Shown here one piece after another: positions 48,835-61,439 of a stretch of DNA of 64,000 nucleotides (position 1 is the stretch's first letter; each line of letters begins with the position of its first letter). Source of the DNA: Atriophallophorus winterbourni. Lineage: Eukaryota > Platyhelminthes > Trematoda > Plagiorchiida > Microphallidae. Where the stretch lies: NCBI GenBank assembly GCA_013407085.1, contig JACCGJ010013258.1, positions 124,001 to 188,000 of the forward strand, read 5' to 3'. The notes below the pieces were generated by a model, which saw only the letters and a program-made list of their open reading frames with translations, was not told the origin of the DNA and made no database searches. The translations under genes and the position numbers were made by a program.

Positions 48835-50634
48835 GAACTGCCCTACTGGTAACCGGCTGTTTGCCGTCATCAGGAGGAGAGAGTAAGAGCAGAACAGTGG
48901 ATAAATGTTGAACAAATGTTAACTTGAATCACACTGTTGCATAGGGTTCGTACAACGAACAACGGTGTTCAAACACGAATCACTTATTGATTCGTGCTAA
49001 AGCACTTATTGCCCCAATGAATGAGCAAAGTGACGTGTTGCTCAACATCTCCCGAAAATACACTGCACTGCCGGTTTTTGGCTCTTACCGTCATCAGGTG
49101 GAGAAATTGAATTAGGTTCATTCAGGATTGAAGCAGTGGATGAATCGTAAACAATCGTATACTTTTATGCCTCTGTTGCATAAGGATCCTGCAACGAACG
49201 ACGATGTTTAAACACAGAATCACATAGTAATTTGTGCTGGAGTGCTCCATGCGCTAAAGAATGACCAATGTGGGGTGTTGCTCAACATCCCAGGAAAATA
49301 TACTGAACTGCCGGTTTTTAGCTCCTTCCCGTCATCAGGTGGAGAAATTGAATTAGGGTTATTAAGAATTGAAGCAGTGGATAAATAGTAAACAATCGGA
49401 TACGTTATTGCCTCTGTTGCATATGGTTCATACAACGAACGACGATGTTTAAACACTGAATCACATAGTGATTTGTGCTGAACCACTCAATGCGCTAAAG
49501 GATGAACAAAGTAAGGTATGGCTCAACGTCCAACAAAAATACACTGCACTGCCGGTTTTTGGCTCCTTACCATCATCAGGTGGAGACAGTAAGATTAGGC
49601 TCAGTGAGTGTTGAAACAGTAGATAAATAGTACAAAAGTGTTTACTTCAATGCCAGTGTTGTATAGGTTCCGTAAAACGAACGACGATTTTCGAACACAG
49701 AATCACATGGTGATTTGTGTTCAAGCACTCTTTGCGCTTATGGATGACGAAAGTGACGTGTTGCTCACATCACCTTAAATTACATTTAACAACCGGTTTC
49801 TGGATGTTTGCAGTAAGATTAGGTTCACTGAGCCTTGAAACAGTGAATAAATGGTAAACGAGTGAATACTTTAATGCCACTGTTGCATAGCGTTCGTACA
49901 AGGAATGACGATGTTCAAACACAGAACCACATATTGTGTTGTGCTCAAGCACTCAAGACGCAAATGGATGACCAAATTGATGTGTTGCTCACATTTCCCG
50001 AAAATACAATGTACTTCCGCTTTTTGGCTGTTTACCGTCATCAGGTGAAGAGAATCAGGCTAGGTTCAAAGAGCCTTAAAACAGTTGATAAATCATAAAC
50101 AAGTTTATACTTTAGTGCCACTATCGCACGTAGTTCCAACAACGAAAGACGATGTTGAAGCACAGAATCACATAGTGCTTTGTTCTCATGCACCCAAGGC
50201 GCTTATTTATGACCAAAACGATGAGTTGCTCACATCACCCAAAATTACATTGCACTACCGGTTTCTGGCTGTTTACTGTCGTCAGGTGGAGAGAATTAGA
50301 TAAGGTTAATTGAGCCTCGAAACATGGTTAACATGTGTTTTGTTGAATGCTTCTATTTCATAGGGTTCGCACAACGAGAGAAGATGTTCGAACACATTAT
50401 CTCGAAATGTTTTGTGCGTTAGCATACAAGGCGCTTATGGAAGACTAAAAAGATGTGTTGCTCGCATCACACCAAATTACACTTAACTACCGGTTACTGG
50501 GTGTTTGCAGTCATAAGGTGAATACAGTAAGATTAGGTTCAGTAAGCCTTGAAACAGAGGATAAATGGTAAACAAGTGTACACTGAAATGCCACTGTTGT
50601 ATATCGTTCGTACAACGAACGACGATGTTTAACC

Positions 50635-50637
<3 letters not shown>
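48835..50637 (-). repeat. Old tandem satellite related to the ribozyme array
   Basis: About eight degenerate units spaced 224-241 bp (reference point CCGTCATCAGG at 48,864, 49,088, 49,329, 49,570, 50,035, 50,276 and 50,508; one unit has lost it). About half the unit is homologous to the 234-bp unit (CAGTAAGATTAGG, GAAACAGTGGATAAATGGTA, TGCCACTGTTGCATA); the other half differs. On - most units keep CTGATGA plus an AAACA-looped stem II, but GAAA has drifted and stem I pairs poorly. Confidence 0.8.

Positions 50638-50683
<46 letters not shown>
50638..50683. repeat. TA microsatellite
   Basis: Pure alternating TA at the right end of the old satellite. Confidence 0.95.
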
Positions 50684-50685
<2 letters not shown>

Positions 50686-50714
50686 ACTAAATAAAATATC
50701 TCAGGTATTACGTG

Positions 50715-51410
50715 TGTCGTAGATTTTAAAACGCTATGCAATTTGGTAAGTATTCTAGACATGTTCCGACGATGTCCTGAACGGCTTTTGGGAAGCATTT
50801 ACTCGAATAATAAAAATCATTACACGCACTCTGTCTTTGATTTGCTCACGCCAGGAAACAAATTCCTCACAAAATATGTTGCTATTTACTATTCCTATAA
50901 CCTACAGTTTATGTTTGTCGGATTCTTCCTAAATAATATATGCGTTGAGTGGTGTAGTCGATTGGGCCAAGGAACTATAACACAGAAATCCGTATGACAC
51001 GCTCAGCCTCACATACAAAGTGTTCTTATAAATATTTCATTTCGTCCTCCATATGTAATCGGACCAGCATGCTTAATAGAACACACTTAAAAATGAACAC
51101 ATCCAGATAATTATGTGAAATATTGCAAAAACAATTGTCTCTCCAACTGGTAGTCTCGCATTTTCGATCTTGAAAATTTAACAAATAATACAGTGTAGTG
51201 CTCTCAAAATCAGACGTAAATACTACACCACTTGTTTAAAGCAGCATTTTAAATAAACGCGAAACTTCACAGCTCAGCTCCGGAACCACGCCGCATTTGA
51301 GGAACATAAAAAAACATTAAACAGGAAAACAAAATCGTATTCACTAACCTTGCAATCCTTCGGCATCTATAAAATTGATCGGAGAACTAGTAAGGAGGTT
51401 TATTACCAAA
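50715..51410 (+). repeat. Second copy of the segment flanking the old satellite
   Basis: 50,715-50,970 matches 48,430-48,690 (LINE thumb region, LDMFRRCPERLLGSIYSN). 50,940-51,410 matches 56,260-56,790. It is either a 3' LINE region or a local segmental duplication. Confidence 0.6.
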
Positions 51411-53330
51411 AACATTACATAGAGTTAGCAATCTAATACAACCGACCAGTGTAAATTTCAATGCGAAATGTTGTGAAATTAAACATAAATTAAAATCATT
51501 GTAAGATAAACGAAACGTAGTTTTTTTTAATTACCGGATTTGTTATCTAGACTTCTTACGCTAAACATCTCGAAAACCTCGATAGAAGCTTGTGAGAAAA
51601 GAATGTCTTTAAGAGGAATGATCAGTCAAATCACAGATATGTTTTTCGGAAACTGTGATTCAAATCATAACCATTTCTGAAAAAAACTACAGTCATCAGC
51701 CACACATGTGAAGCATAATGGCAAAAAGACCGTAAACAATGTAACGATCGTAAGTGGTCGAATTGAAGACTTTGAACTTCAAATCTACAAACGTGTGTTA
51801 TTACATTCGAAAATATTTAAGGCAACAAAAAGTATTTTGAAATATTGTTGAATCCAGGTGAGTGTCATTCTGTTTCCCAGTATTAGTATTGAGGTTCTGT
51901 GAAAGAGAATACATGTTGGTTTTCCCTTGTAATATATTCACCCCGATCTCTTATAGCAGATTTGTCTACATCGAAATCCAGAACACGGCTTCTTTAAACA
52001 GGATTGCTACATTTAATTCGATGAAATAATTAATATTGGCCGTATACTTCAAATAGATCAAAAACTAATTTCAAGAATGAATAATATTGTGTTTCACCAC
52101 AACGCAAATGTAAAACTTGATCACTAAGTCAACCGACACTAAGTTCTATATTTCACTTTCGCCGATTGCCACAATGCATTTTATTTTTTTTGCAATAGAC
52201 AATTTTGCCTGAAACTATGATTGATCAGGAAATATATACTGGTTAAACAATCCCTACTGTAATGTTTGCGTCCTTGTACGAAAGAAAGTTTAATTTTTAC
52301 AAGGACAACTACACTGCGATCAGGAATATATGTTTTGGTTATTTGTTTTCCAGGTGTTTTAGATTTTTTTAAAGTGGCAAGAAGGGACTTTGCTAAAAAT
52401 GGCCCAACTCGGTAGTTTGTTCAAAATACACTGCACAATCGATTATACACAATGTATGTAACGATTATTTATTTGGGGTGTCTATTTTCCCACCCCATAA
52501 AAGCCAGGGCTTTGTAGTTATTCGAACCGTTTTCTGAGTTTTAGTTTTCATTATTTTAACACGGTAATGCTCCAGCTTTTGTTTCTCGAGCGGTCTTTGA
52601 TCTGCTTCTTCTGACGTCACTGTACAGTGTGATTGTATTTCTGAATATTTCTAACATTACACTTGATTGGAAAGTGAGTTTCAAAGATTTGGTCCATCAC
52701 CATTTTAGCTCGATGACAGGGGTGTACGGAAGAAATTTGTAGCGACACATTACCGCGTTGCCTCCGTTTCAGATATGGTAAGCGATTGTTTGTTGTCATG
52801 TTGTTGTTTTTTGGTGACCTTCATCCTAAAGGCAGCCTCTGAAACGCCCATAATGTTTAGACTAGTATGGATGTCCACCTTAAGAAAATAGAAATTTCCA
52901 TTTTATTCCGAACAGTGAAATTTTGCGTAGTTTCAAGTTTTACACTCAATAACATCACGTCCCATTTAATACTTTAATAGATCGGTTCAAATATCCATTT
53001 CAAAGTATCGTTAATTCGTTAAGTGGACGTGGTTTAACGAAATATGAGGAGTATGGGTAGCGAACCAAATGTTTTCTGAAAGTAGGTCTGATGGATTCGG
53101 AACGCATTATCTTACAGAGGTTGTAATATTGTTTCAGGTGGTTATTTCTGTCTACTAGAAAATAGTGACTTGCTCGATTAGGTAAATTTGATACAGATAA
53201 CACTAAACTTCTTTTCGAAAATTTGTGCATGATCGATTTATTGTCATCAGATTTATTCAGATTAACAGATGGCTTGATCTCATTCACCATTTTGATGTAA
53301 GAGGTGTTTAGGTGAGTTATGAAAATGACA
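51411..53330. other. No gene recognised with confidence
   Basis: Two minus-strand frames (53,290-53,000, SVNLNKSDDNKSIMHKF; 52,799-52,617, NVSLQISSVHPCHRAKMV) are open but show no family motif. They might be LINE ORF1 remains, because the repeat that follows also abuts an RTE-like LINE at 61.4 kb. Confidence 0.3.
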
Positions 53331-53715
53331 CTCCGTTTTATTAATGTGGAGAGTTAATAAAGGGAGTGCTGCGCAAGATTAATTGGTAAATATATAACGT
53401 TGGCGTCCAATGATCTGAGATGTATATTTTTGTCTCCTTGGTATTAGTGAATATATTTCGTGTAGCAGCTAAACCATATGTTCTCATCTTCTAGACATTT
53501 AAATGAATCGAATAATATTTGTAACCACAGCGCTAAAATCAACATGCGATTTATTTTAAACCAGTCCAATCCTCGTATGTTTCTCATTATTCTTTACATA
53601 TTTAGCCTGCGCTATGTATGTTATCTTCATTTAGGATCAAAATCACCTCCGCAATTATTTAATTGTCAAATTTTGCGTGACACGTGTTAAGCAGTTGCGA
53701 CACTTGACAGTTTTG
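53331..53715. repeat. Dispersed repeat, copy 1
   Basis: Matches 61,440-61,875 in the same orientation in several blocks (AATGATCTGAGATGTATA with AATGACCTGCCGAGATTTATA; TTCATTTAGGATC; GTGACACGTGTTAAGCAGTTG with GTGACACGTTTGAAGAGGTTG, shown here only as their common GTGACACGT). Identity of the element is unknown. Confidence 0.65.
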
Positions 53716-53724
53716 AACCTACGA

Positions 53725-53960
53725 GTAACACAATTGATGTGTTGCTCATATACCCCCATAATACTCTGAAGTACCGGTCTCTCGCTCTTTGCCGTCATGA
53801 GGATGAGACAGTAATATTAGTTTTTGTGCAACTTAATACAGAATTTCGGGGAATGTGAGCAACACATTAGATTGGTCATAAATAAACGCCATGTGTACTC
53901 GACCACAAATCACCATGTGATTCTGTGATTGAATATCGGGTTTGTTTTTACGAAATCTAT
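53725..53960. repeat. Hammerhead-satellite relic: forward piece plus inverted piece
   Basis: Forward piece 53,735-53,822 (GTGTTGCTCATATACCC to GACAGTAATATTAG), then inverted piece 53,855-53,940 (ATGTGAGCAACACATTAG onwards). Same architecture as at 3.2 kb. The core on - reads CTCATGA. Confidence 0.6.
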
Positions 53961-56190
53961 GTAACCTATAATTCAATTCGGCTATGTGCACGATGTTACC
54001 TAAGTGAACCAAAATGGAGATGTTTTCTATAAACCTAACTCTAAACCAGATTCTATTCCCTGCCACCGAAAGATATACGGTACTGGTGCCGTTAAAGTTC
54101 TCCCTGTTAGAAAGAAGGCCACATGACCAGCTATTGTGGACAAAATACAGCTAGTCCGCATTGGACAATGCGTGTGTGACTTATACACTCAATATATTAG
54201 AAAACGAAACAATGCAAGCAATTGTGTTATCTAAGGTTTCTTGATCAATATGTGTACACAATTGTTTTCTCAATTAATTAGAACCTACAGCTGTCCGATT
54301 CTCCTCGAAAGGAAGATCTTAATCCGCGTTAAAATGATAAAAACAGTTCATTTCATATTATATCGACACATTATTTTGCCTTCTGTTTCAGCTATGAATA
54401 ACAAATTTTCTTAAATGAAAGTATATTGTGCTCGTAAAACGAACATTCGTTACCGCATTCTTTGATGAGACAAAACAATACAAAACTCAGATCTGTTTTT
54501 CAAAGAAATATTATTCGATGTTAATGCGAAAGAGGTTTGCCATTTTCTAATATTTGAAGGAGCTCTTCTTATATAGATGAAAATGCACAGCTTTTATGTC
54601 TTCAAATCTGCATCCTCGAAATCGTTGGCTGCTTGGCATTCCCAAGTACAAGTACAATTAAGATTTTGGCACATTGATAGGGAAACTTTCATATTGACAA
54701 GCCGAAACAACGTTTATATTCTAAACAATATCCAATGATTCATTATAATGATAGCTGTTCCCGTGGATTCCATTTTCATGATAATATGAATCAAATAGTA
54801 ACGTTTTCACCGTAAACGAATGGACTCTATGTGAACAATAGTTCTTGTTTCGGGATGGTTAATTCATATTATTTATTCGACATAATATTTTTCATATATG
54901 TATTAGAAATGGGCGTTTAATTGACAAATGTGCAACGAAGATCACTGGTACGAATGGTTTGATGACATTCGTTAACGGTGAACGCATTTAGAACTCATCG
55001 CTTAGTAGGTGAATATAATTGTTATCTGATGAAGAAACACGATAATGACTTCAGATGTTGGGTAATGGTTGATTAAATGTGAGGTATCACACTGTCGTCA
55101 AACTGCATAGAAATGCGACGGTTTATATGTAACTCTAGCTCAAAAATATTTTTTTACTTTCCAAATAAGCTGAAATAGACCATCACTATTTTTTTAATTT
55201 AATCGACTGCAATGACCTTTCCTATTTAACTTGTTTGCATTTGCTTACATATTTTTCATTTTTTTATTTTTATTTTTCTAAGATAGATTTGCCTGGTCTT
55301 GTAGAATTAAGATTTATAATAGTAAATTTGAAAGCAACGTCGGAGGTTAATCATTAACGAGCATGTATATCTGCTCTCAGTTAGAGCTAAAGTTGATCTC
55401 GAAATGTCATCTTCACAAACAATTGTTGCACATGGCGTATTTCTTAAAACAACAATGCCTAAATGCCGTTTATATCACCAAATCGATTAATAGCATTTGC
55501 CTTATAACACATTTTCGAACAATGCATCATTCTTCAGACATTTTACATAATTGGATATTTGAAAATATGTATGATAAAGATGGGATAAAGATGTACATTT
55601 TCTCCTGTGAATTGATTTATGGCCAAAAATGAAAACACATTGCTTAACATAGGTTTTGTAGTCTGTTTCATGTTAAACAATCTCACACGGCCAAAATGTT
55701 TACTTCAATTGAGTCGCTATTGAGACACAGTCGAATTCAATGTGTAAGCCCTTAATTTATGTGAGCTTCATGAAAAAAAACATCAAGTATTTCAGCGGCT
55801 GAATTACAGTAGTCCATTTATTGAGTGGATAACGTGGATAATTTGAAAGCTCAGGCTTTTGATTCGCATTTTATTTGTCGTACCAGACATATCTCACCGT
55901 GAATTACATGTTTAAAATTTCTTAACTCATAATCCTTTTTTAAAACGATTTTTTTTATTTTGTTTTTTTACAAATAATTGCTCAATACGTACTCCGTTTT
56001 TGCGATGCGGTGCTAAATCCTGTGAAATAAACAAAAATGCTATTATTTTACAATGTGTTTCAAACGGTAATTTTGAAATGTTAGCTCTTTGATATCCACA
56101 ATTGTTTCGTATTTTAATCTCTTTTTGACTGTCATAATTAACTGGCATCGAATTATTCCCTGTAAACTTGCATTTAATGGCTTCATCATT
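53961..56190. other. No gene recognised
   Basis: Spacer. A 27-nt block at 55,993-56,019 on - (DLAPHRKNG) lies between a good acceptor and a GTACGT donor and could be a microexon. It is not called as a gene. Confidence 0.4.
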
Positions 56191-56790
56191 ATTAATTTAC
56201 AGAAGAGTATTACGTTTGATAAATAATTGCACTTTATTGAAGCTTATTGTTTTTGTTCTAATTATGATATATGCTGAGCTGTGTAGACGATTGTATCGGG
56301 AAGCTCTCACATGGGAAAATGTGGGATACGCATACACTCACATACAAAGTGTTTTGAATTAGTAATTGGACCTATATGTGTAACAGAATATACTTTAAAA
56401 TGAAAATTTAAACGCGTTGTTATTCGCTGTTAGATTGTTGTGTTAGGAATGCACTAGTTACAGTTATGGTATACATGAGCAGATCCATATATTTTTGTGT
56501 AATATTGCAAACACAATTGCCTCTTTAACCATCAATATTGCATCTTCCATCTGGAATCTTCAAATAAATCTGCCGATTAGTGCACGGAAAATCAAACGTA
56601 AACTCTAGCCCATATATTCATTGCAGCCCTAAAATAAACGCGAGGCTTCACAGCTCAGCTCGTGAACAAAACCGCTTTTTAAGAACTAACGGTACTTTGA
56701 ATGCAAAATGAAATTCAAACATACTAACCTGGTGTACCTTGAGCGGATTTTAGGTTGAATAGATAAATTAGAATGATGTTATTTTACCAA
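56190..56790 (+). repeat. Third copy of the 50.9-51.4 kb segment
   Basis: Diverged match to 50,940-51,410, including CACATACAAAGTGTT, AATATTGCAAA and CTTCACAGCTCAGCTC. About 5.3 kb downstream in the same orientation. Confidence 0.65.
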
Positions 56791-57776
56791 TTCCAATGTG
56801 TTACAGGTAATAATATGATAATCTGTTTACAACTTGATATGATCTGATAAAACCGAAGAAGGTATATCATGATGCGGAATGCTGTGTCATTACTCGGAGA
56901 TTTAAATGATTGAAACATAAGCAAAACTTCGTTCTTTGAAGTAGTAAGTTTTGCCCTCCTAAATAAATTACTTTATATTAACCATGGTGCTAGAGACTGC
57001 ATCTCCGTGTTTTAAACTGTTCTTTGTTCAAATTGACTATCTCGCGAACAAAAGTATATTATTGTTTCTAATCACCTAACGTTCTGCGATACTAATTTAT
57101 ATTTTTTTCGGCAAACTTTTGCACCATTGCTTGAAGCTATTAATTACAGACATGAAAAACCTTGGCATGATCATTTTCACCAACATACGATGGCTTCAAA
57201 GCGTATCGCGTTTGACGCAAAGTGCCGCGCTGTTAACTGCTGTACATGTGCTAATATACAGTCAACATTTTATGGTCAAGTGGTTTGGATAACCGTACAT
57301 TATATTTTACGTAAACTTTGTATTGTCCACAAAATCGATATCATAAGCGGTCTAACGCATGAGTCGTTATTTGGATCAAAACTGTTTATTAGAAAAACCA
57401 ATGTTTGCGTTCCGCTTCTAAACTACACGTATGCTTCGCACAAATGGTCAAAAGAAACCAAAATGCAATGGAATGTGCAAAAAATGTGCGATCTCGGCAT
57501 TTCTTACTCATACACTCTCAAAAAGGGGCGTGGATGATACTTTCGAAGAAACAAACAAATCTGTCTGGATTCTTGTTGATTAAACACGCGCTTCTCTCTG
57601 ATATACAGATTGTGGTGGATCTAGAAACATTTGTTACACGATCATGTACCGTGATAATAACCACGTACAATGAACAAGTGGGGATTACCTTCAATAACAA
57701 AACGTGAGACGTAAAGGAATAACCTATATTCACGTTTCATTTCCATAACACAAAGATCAAACATGTGTAATGGTTG
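56791..57776. other. No gene recognised with confidence
   Basis: A 136-codon + frame (57,127-57,537, MASKRIAFDAKCRAVNCCTC) and an overlapping 100-codon frame are open but carry no motif I know. Confidence 0.35.
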
Positions 57777-57957
57777 ATGTCCTTTGGCAGAATAATATTG
57801 CTTCTTATCCTCATTTCGGTGAATTCACATACACCCAGAAGTTGTAATCGTTCGGGCTACAAACCCTTGCAAAATCCCATCACTGATTTCGGTACCAGAT
57901 ACGTCTTCTGCATATTCCGTCGTATGGTAAATGAATACGTTCATTATCGGTTTTATT
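57777..57957 (+). CDS. Possible small secreted protein, exon 1
   Basis: ATG at 57,777 starts MSFGRIILLLILISVNSHT, a typical signal peptide with predicted cleavage near the SHT. The mature part begins PRSCNRSGYKPLQNPITDFG. The exon ends with one extra base before a perfect donor GTAAGT (57,958). A stop follows in the unspliced frame, which supports splicing. No family is recognised. It could also be an internal exon of a longer gene, because TTTGGCAG at 57,783-57,790 is itself a possible acceptor. Confidence 0.45.
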
Positions 57958-58035
57958 GTAAGTAGTGAGAATCTCCAAAATATTATACGAGAGTCACCTA
58001 GCAATCCATTGGCGTGTCAATATATATTGTGGCAG

Positions 58036-58259
58036 TGCTCGCGCTCTCCATGTTTTCACTAATACATAATCCAACTAACTCGATATCATATATTCAGTTC
58101 ATAATAGATATGATAAAAAGAATGTTTTTTCAAGATGGACTATTGTTAATGCCAAATAGTTCATGTCAGCCAAACGCCACTGAAATTATTTGGTCCAAAT
58201 TTTCATATGATCCGCGGAAAACATCAATTTGGAAGATTATATACGAGAATTCGCGTTAA
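58036..58259 (+). CDS. Possible small secreted protein, exon 2
   Basis: After a 78-bp intron (acceptor ATATATTGTGGCAG) two bases complete the split codon, and the frame runs LALSMFSLIHNPTNSIS to KTSIWKIIYENSR and a stop, giving a 134-residue product with exon 1. A Cys and an N-glycosylation-like NAT are present (SSCQPNATEI). Poly(A) signals AATAAA follow at 58,277 and 58,335. Confidence 0.45.
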
Positions 58260-58276
58260 AAGACCTCACCAATAAC

Positions 58277-58340
58277 AATAAACACGGAAGGATTATTTAC
58301 GGCTCTAGATTGGGAGCTTCCTTTGAATATATGTAATAAA
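58277..58340 (+). terminator. Two poly(A) signals downstream of the small + gene
   Basis: AATAAA at 58,277-58,282 and 58,335-58,340, 18 and 76 bases after the stop. They sit between this gene and the convergent RTE-like LINE. Confidence 0.4.
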
Positions 58341-58379
58341 GTGCAACTATATTCAAAACTCTGTTTTATTCCATCATTT

Positions 58380-61370
58380 TCACACCGGTTTATCAGCCAA
58401 GAGCTGTTTTAACTCCTCCTCTGTTTGCAGACGACGATTTACACAGTGCCTCCAAATTGAGCGGTCAAAAGCAAGTTCTTTCCAGCTTGCGGGTTTAATG
58501 TCAAGAGATTTCATATCTCTTTCACAAACATCTTTGTACCGCAAGTGCGGTCTGCCTAATGGTCGACTTCCTAATTGCAACTCACCTTAGAGTATATCAA
58601 TCAGAATACGACCATTTTTCATTCTATAGACATAACCAAGCCACCGCAGGCGGCACTGACGTAAGAGGCTGAACATGCTCTGTGGACCAGGTTTTGAAAG
58701 CACTTTAGAGTTAGTCACTCTGTCCATCCATCTTGCGTGGGTGGTTCAGGTTTCACTGCCGTATAGTATAACATTCATTACTACTCGCTGCATACCATCA
58801 TATTTGTCTTTACAATCAGCTTGCGGTTACCCCAAATACGAGAGATTAATTTGGACAAAATGACAGCTGTTCTGCCAATCCGTTTATCAATCTTCGTTTC
58901 TAGCGAGAGGTAATCCGCAATGGTTATACTAAGTTATGTGAAATGATTTACTGGTTCAAAATGACAGTTTCCAACAGTAATGATTAGTAGCGGTAAAATC
59001 CTTTAACCGAGGACTCATGTTAATTTTTAGATCAAAGTTTTTGCATGCCGACGAAAAACAGTCCATTAGCGACTGTAGGTTATCTTAGGAGTGAGTAATA
59101 AAGGCTGCATCGTCGGAAAACAACAGGTCACGGATTATCACATCCCGTAAATAGTTTTGTGCTCTCAATCGGTTTAGGTTTAAAAGCTTACCAGCACTTC
59201 GCGTGCGTATGCTAATGACTTTTGTTTTCGTCCTTTAAAGCGTGCTTCGGAATCAGAGCAAAGAAATTGCTGAAAAGCGTGGGAGCAAGAACAAACCCTT
59301 GTTAGACGCCTCGGCGAATTTTAGATGCTTCTGAACTGCAACCGTTGGAATGGACTGAGCCTATCATGTCTGTGTGAAACGAAAGAACGAATCTAAGCGG
59401 CCTTGGGGGGCAGCCTTTCAGATCAGGCATTTTGAAAAGATCTCGCATGCTGATGTAGTTGAGAACCTTAGTTTTATAAATAAAAACAGCGTATAATAGC
59501 ACACGCTGTTCCCGACAATTTTTTCGAACTTGTCTCAGGGAGAAGCTCAGGGCAACGTTCGATCTTTACTTGTGTAAGCCACATTGAGATTCAGACAGAA
59601 TTCTATGAGCTAAAACTTGCAGGCAGATCAGTAAAACTTTAGCAAACAATTTGCCCACAACATTCAGAAGGGAGATTTTTCTGTAATTGTTGCAGTCGCC
59701 TCTGTCACCTTTATTCTTGAATAGCGTTATGATATTTGCGTCTCGCATTTCTTGTGGGACACCTACCTCCTGCCAGCATTGCAAACTCGAGTGGTGAAGA
59801 GCCTGTTATAATGCTGCTCTACTGCATTTGATGAGCTCCGGTGGAATTCCGTCGTCACCACAGGGCTTTTCATTCGCTAAGTCGTCGATTGCCTTATTGA
59901 GCTCATCATGAGTAGAAGGGGTATCTAGATATTTAATGGTCGCAAACGTTCGACGTTCTCAAGTGCATGCGGTAGAACCGTACTGTCTCTAGAGCAGCAA
60001 GAGGAGATGTGCTCTACTCATCTTTCCACCTGTTGGGTTTTGTCGACAACCGGCTAATCAGATAAAGACTTAATGGGAGCCGTTTCATGATTGTTTGGGC
60101 AAATGGCTTTCTTGATCTCATCATACATACAGTGAAAATTTCGTGTATCTACAGCTCTTTGCATATTGAGGCTAACCTCAGTCCGATAGACGTTTGCATA
60201 TCGTCTCGCAGTCTGTTGAAACTTATTTCTAGCTGCGATTAGAAGACGTAAGTCTTCATCTGTTGGCATATATTCGAACCTCAATAATGCTGAGCGTTTT
60301 TCGTGCAGCACAGCAGTCATCTCCGAAGCGTTTGCTTTGAATCAATCGCTCGTTCGAGCTTTTTTTGGACCAAACGTAGATTGTGCGGCTCGCCATATGC
60401 AGCTTTCTATCAATTCTCAGTTTTCTCAAGCAGATTCAAGTTGCGCTGTCTTGTTCAAATACTATGTGAAGGCATTTACGATTCTCGAAATTCGATTAGG
60501 TTCGCACATGCGAGTGACATCTATCCTAGGCTTTGCAGACAATTTAGTGCGGTTGAATCTCGTGTTGGAAAGCTCCAGTTTTGTACGGACCAGTGAATGG
60601 TCAGTGTAGCAGTCTGCTGTATGATATGATCTCGTGAGGAGCACGCTTCCTATATCAGTTCGATTAACAAGAATAAGATCAAGATAATGCAAATGCTTAG
60701 AGCGAGGATGTTATCAGGTGATTATATGCTATGGTTTTGTTTAGAAGAATGTGTTACTGACACAGAGATAGAATTGTGTGCACAATTCTGAAAGGGGTAC
60801 CCTTTTTCATTTGTTTCCTCTACCCCGAACGTCATGAGACTGTTTGGCCTAGACTCGTAATCTGCAACAACTTCCGCATTGAAATAACCCAATACCTCTA
60901 CACAGTATTTTAGAGGCACGATTTTCAGGACGGCTGTGATGATATGATAAGGAGCGTTATTTTCAGCAGTCGTCGCACATAGCGTTGGTGCATAAACGTT
61001 GACCAACGTAATAGTACCAGTAATGCACCTCGGATTTAAAGTCCAAATCCGTTCGCCTCCGCTGCTGCTCGGTTCTGTTGCTTTTTCATGTCGATTAGCA
61101 CAGCAAAACCAACTCCATGCAGTCAAGGCTCATCGCAACCTCATACTTTTCAGAAAAATGTGTAATCACTTTGTGTTAGATCATCAGTTTCTAATAATCT
61201 CGTCTCTTGTAGGGCAGCCACGTCGACATTTAGCCTGTTTAGCTCTTTGTTAATCACAGCGGTCTTTTAAACGCCTCTGATATTCCGAACACCGTCATAA
61301 AATCCAGGAAGCAAGGACCGGACGTTCCAGGTTACAAGTTTCAGAACTGACTATTTTTGTTTGGTATTTC
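58380..61370 (-). pseudogene. RTE-like LINE, nearly full-length ORF2, multiply broken
   Basis: Read on - from about 61,355: TWNVRSLLPGFYDG and NVDVAALQETRL (endonuclease start), VGFAVLIDMKK, TLVNVYAPTL, LGYFNAEV (GDFNAxx block with D lost), LDLILVNRTDIGSVLLTRSY and DCYTDHSLVRTKL (endonuclease end), a linker RNKFQQTARRYANVY, RT blocks FKNKGDRGDCNNYRKISLL and LSESQCGLHK, GFVLAPTLFS, FSDDAA (catalytic block) and the C-terminal LGRPHLRYKDVCERDMKSL with the stop at 58,380. About ten frame changes or stops interrupt it. Domain order and length match RTE-type ORF2, though the exact clade is uncertain. A related 3' end lies at 30.1 kb. Confidence 0.85.
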
Positions 61371-61439
61371 GATTCGCTGGCTTGGTTTTATTACAATTTT
61401 TATGTCAGAGCAGTTTTTGTGAGACACGTTTGTGAGTGT

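Noticed and set aside
48835..50637. A CRISPR-like array
   Set aside because: Units are 224-241 bp with no short repeat/spacer pattern, in a eukaryotic context.
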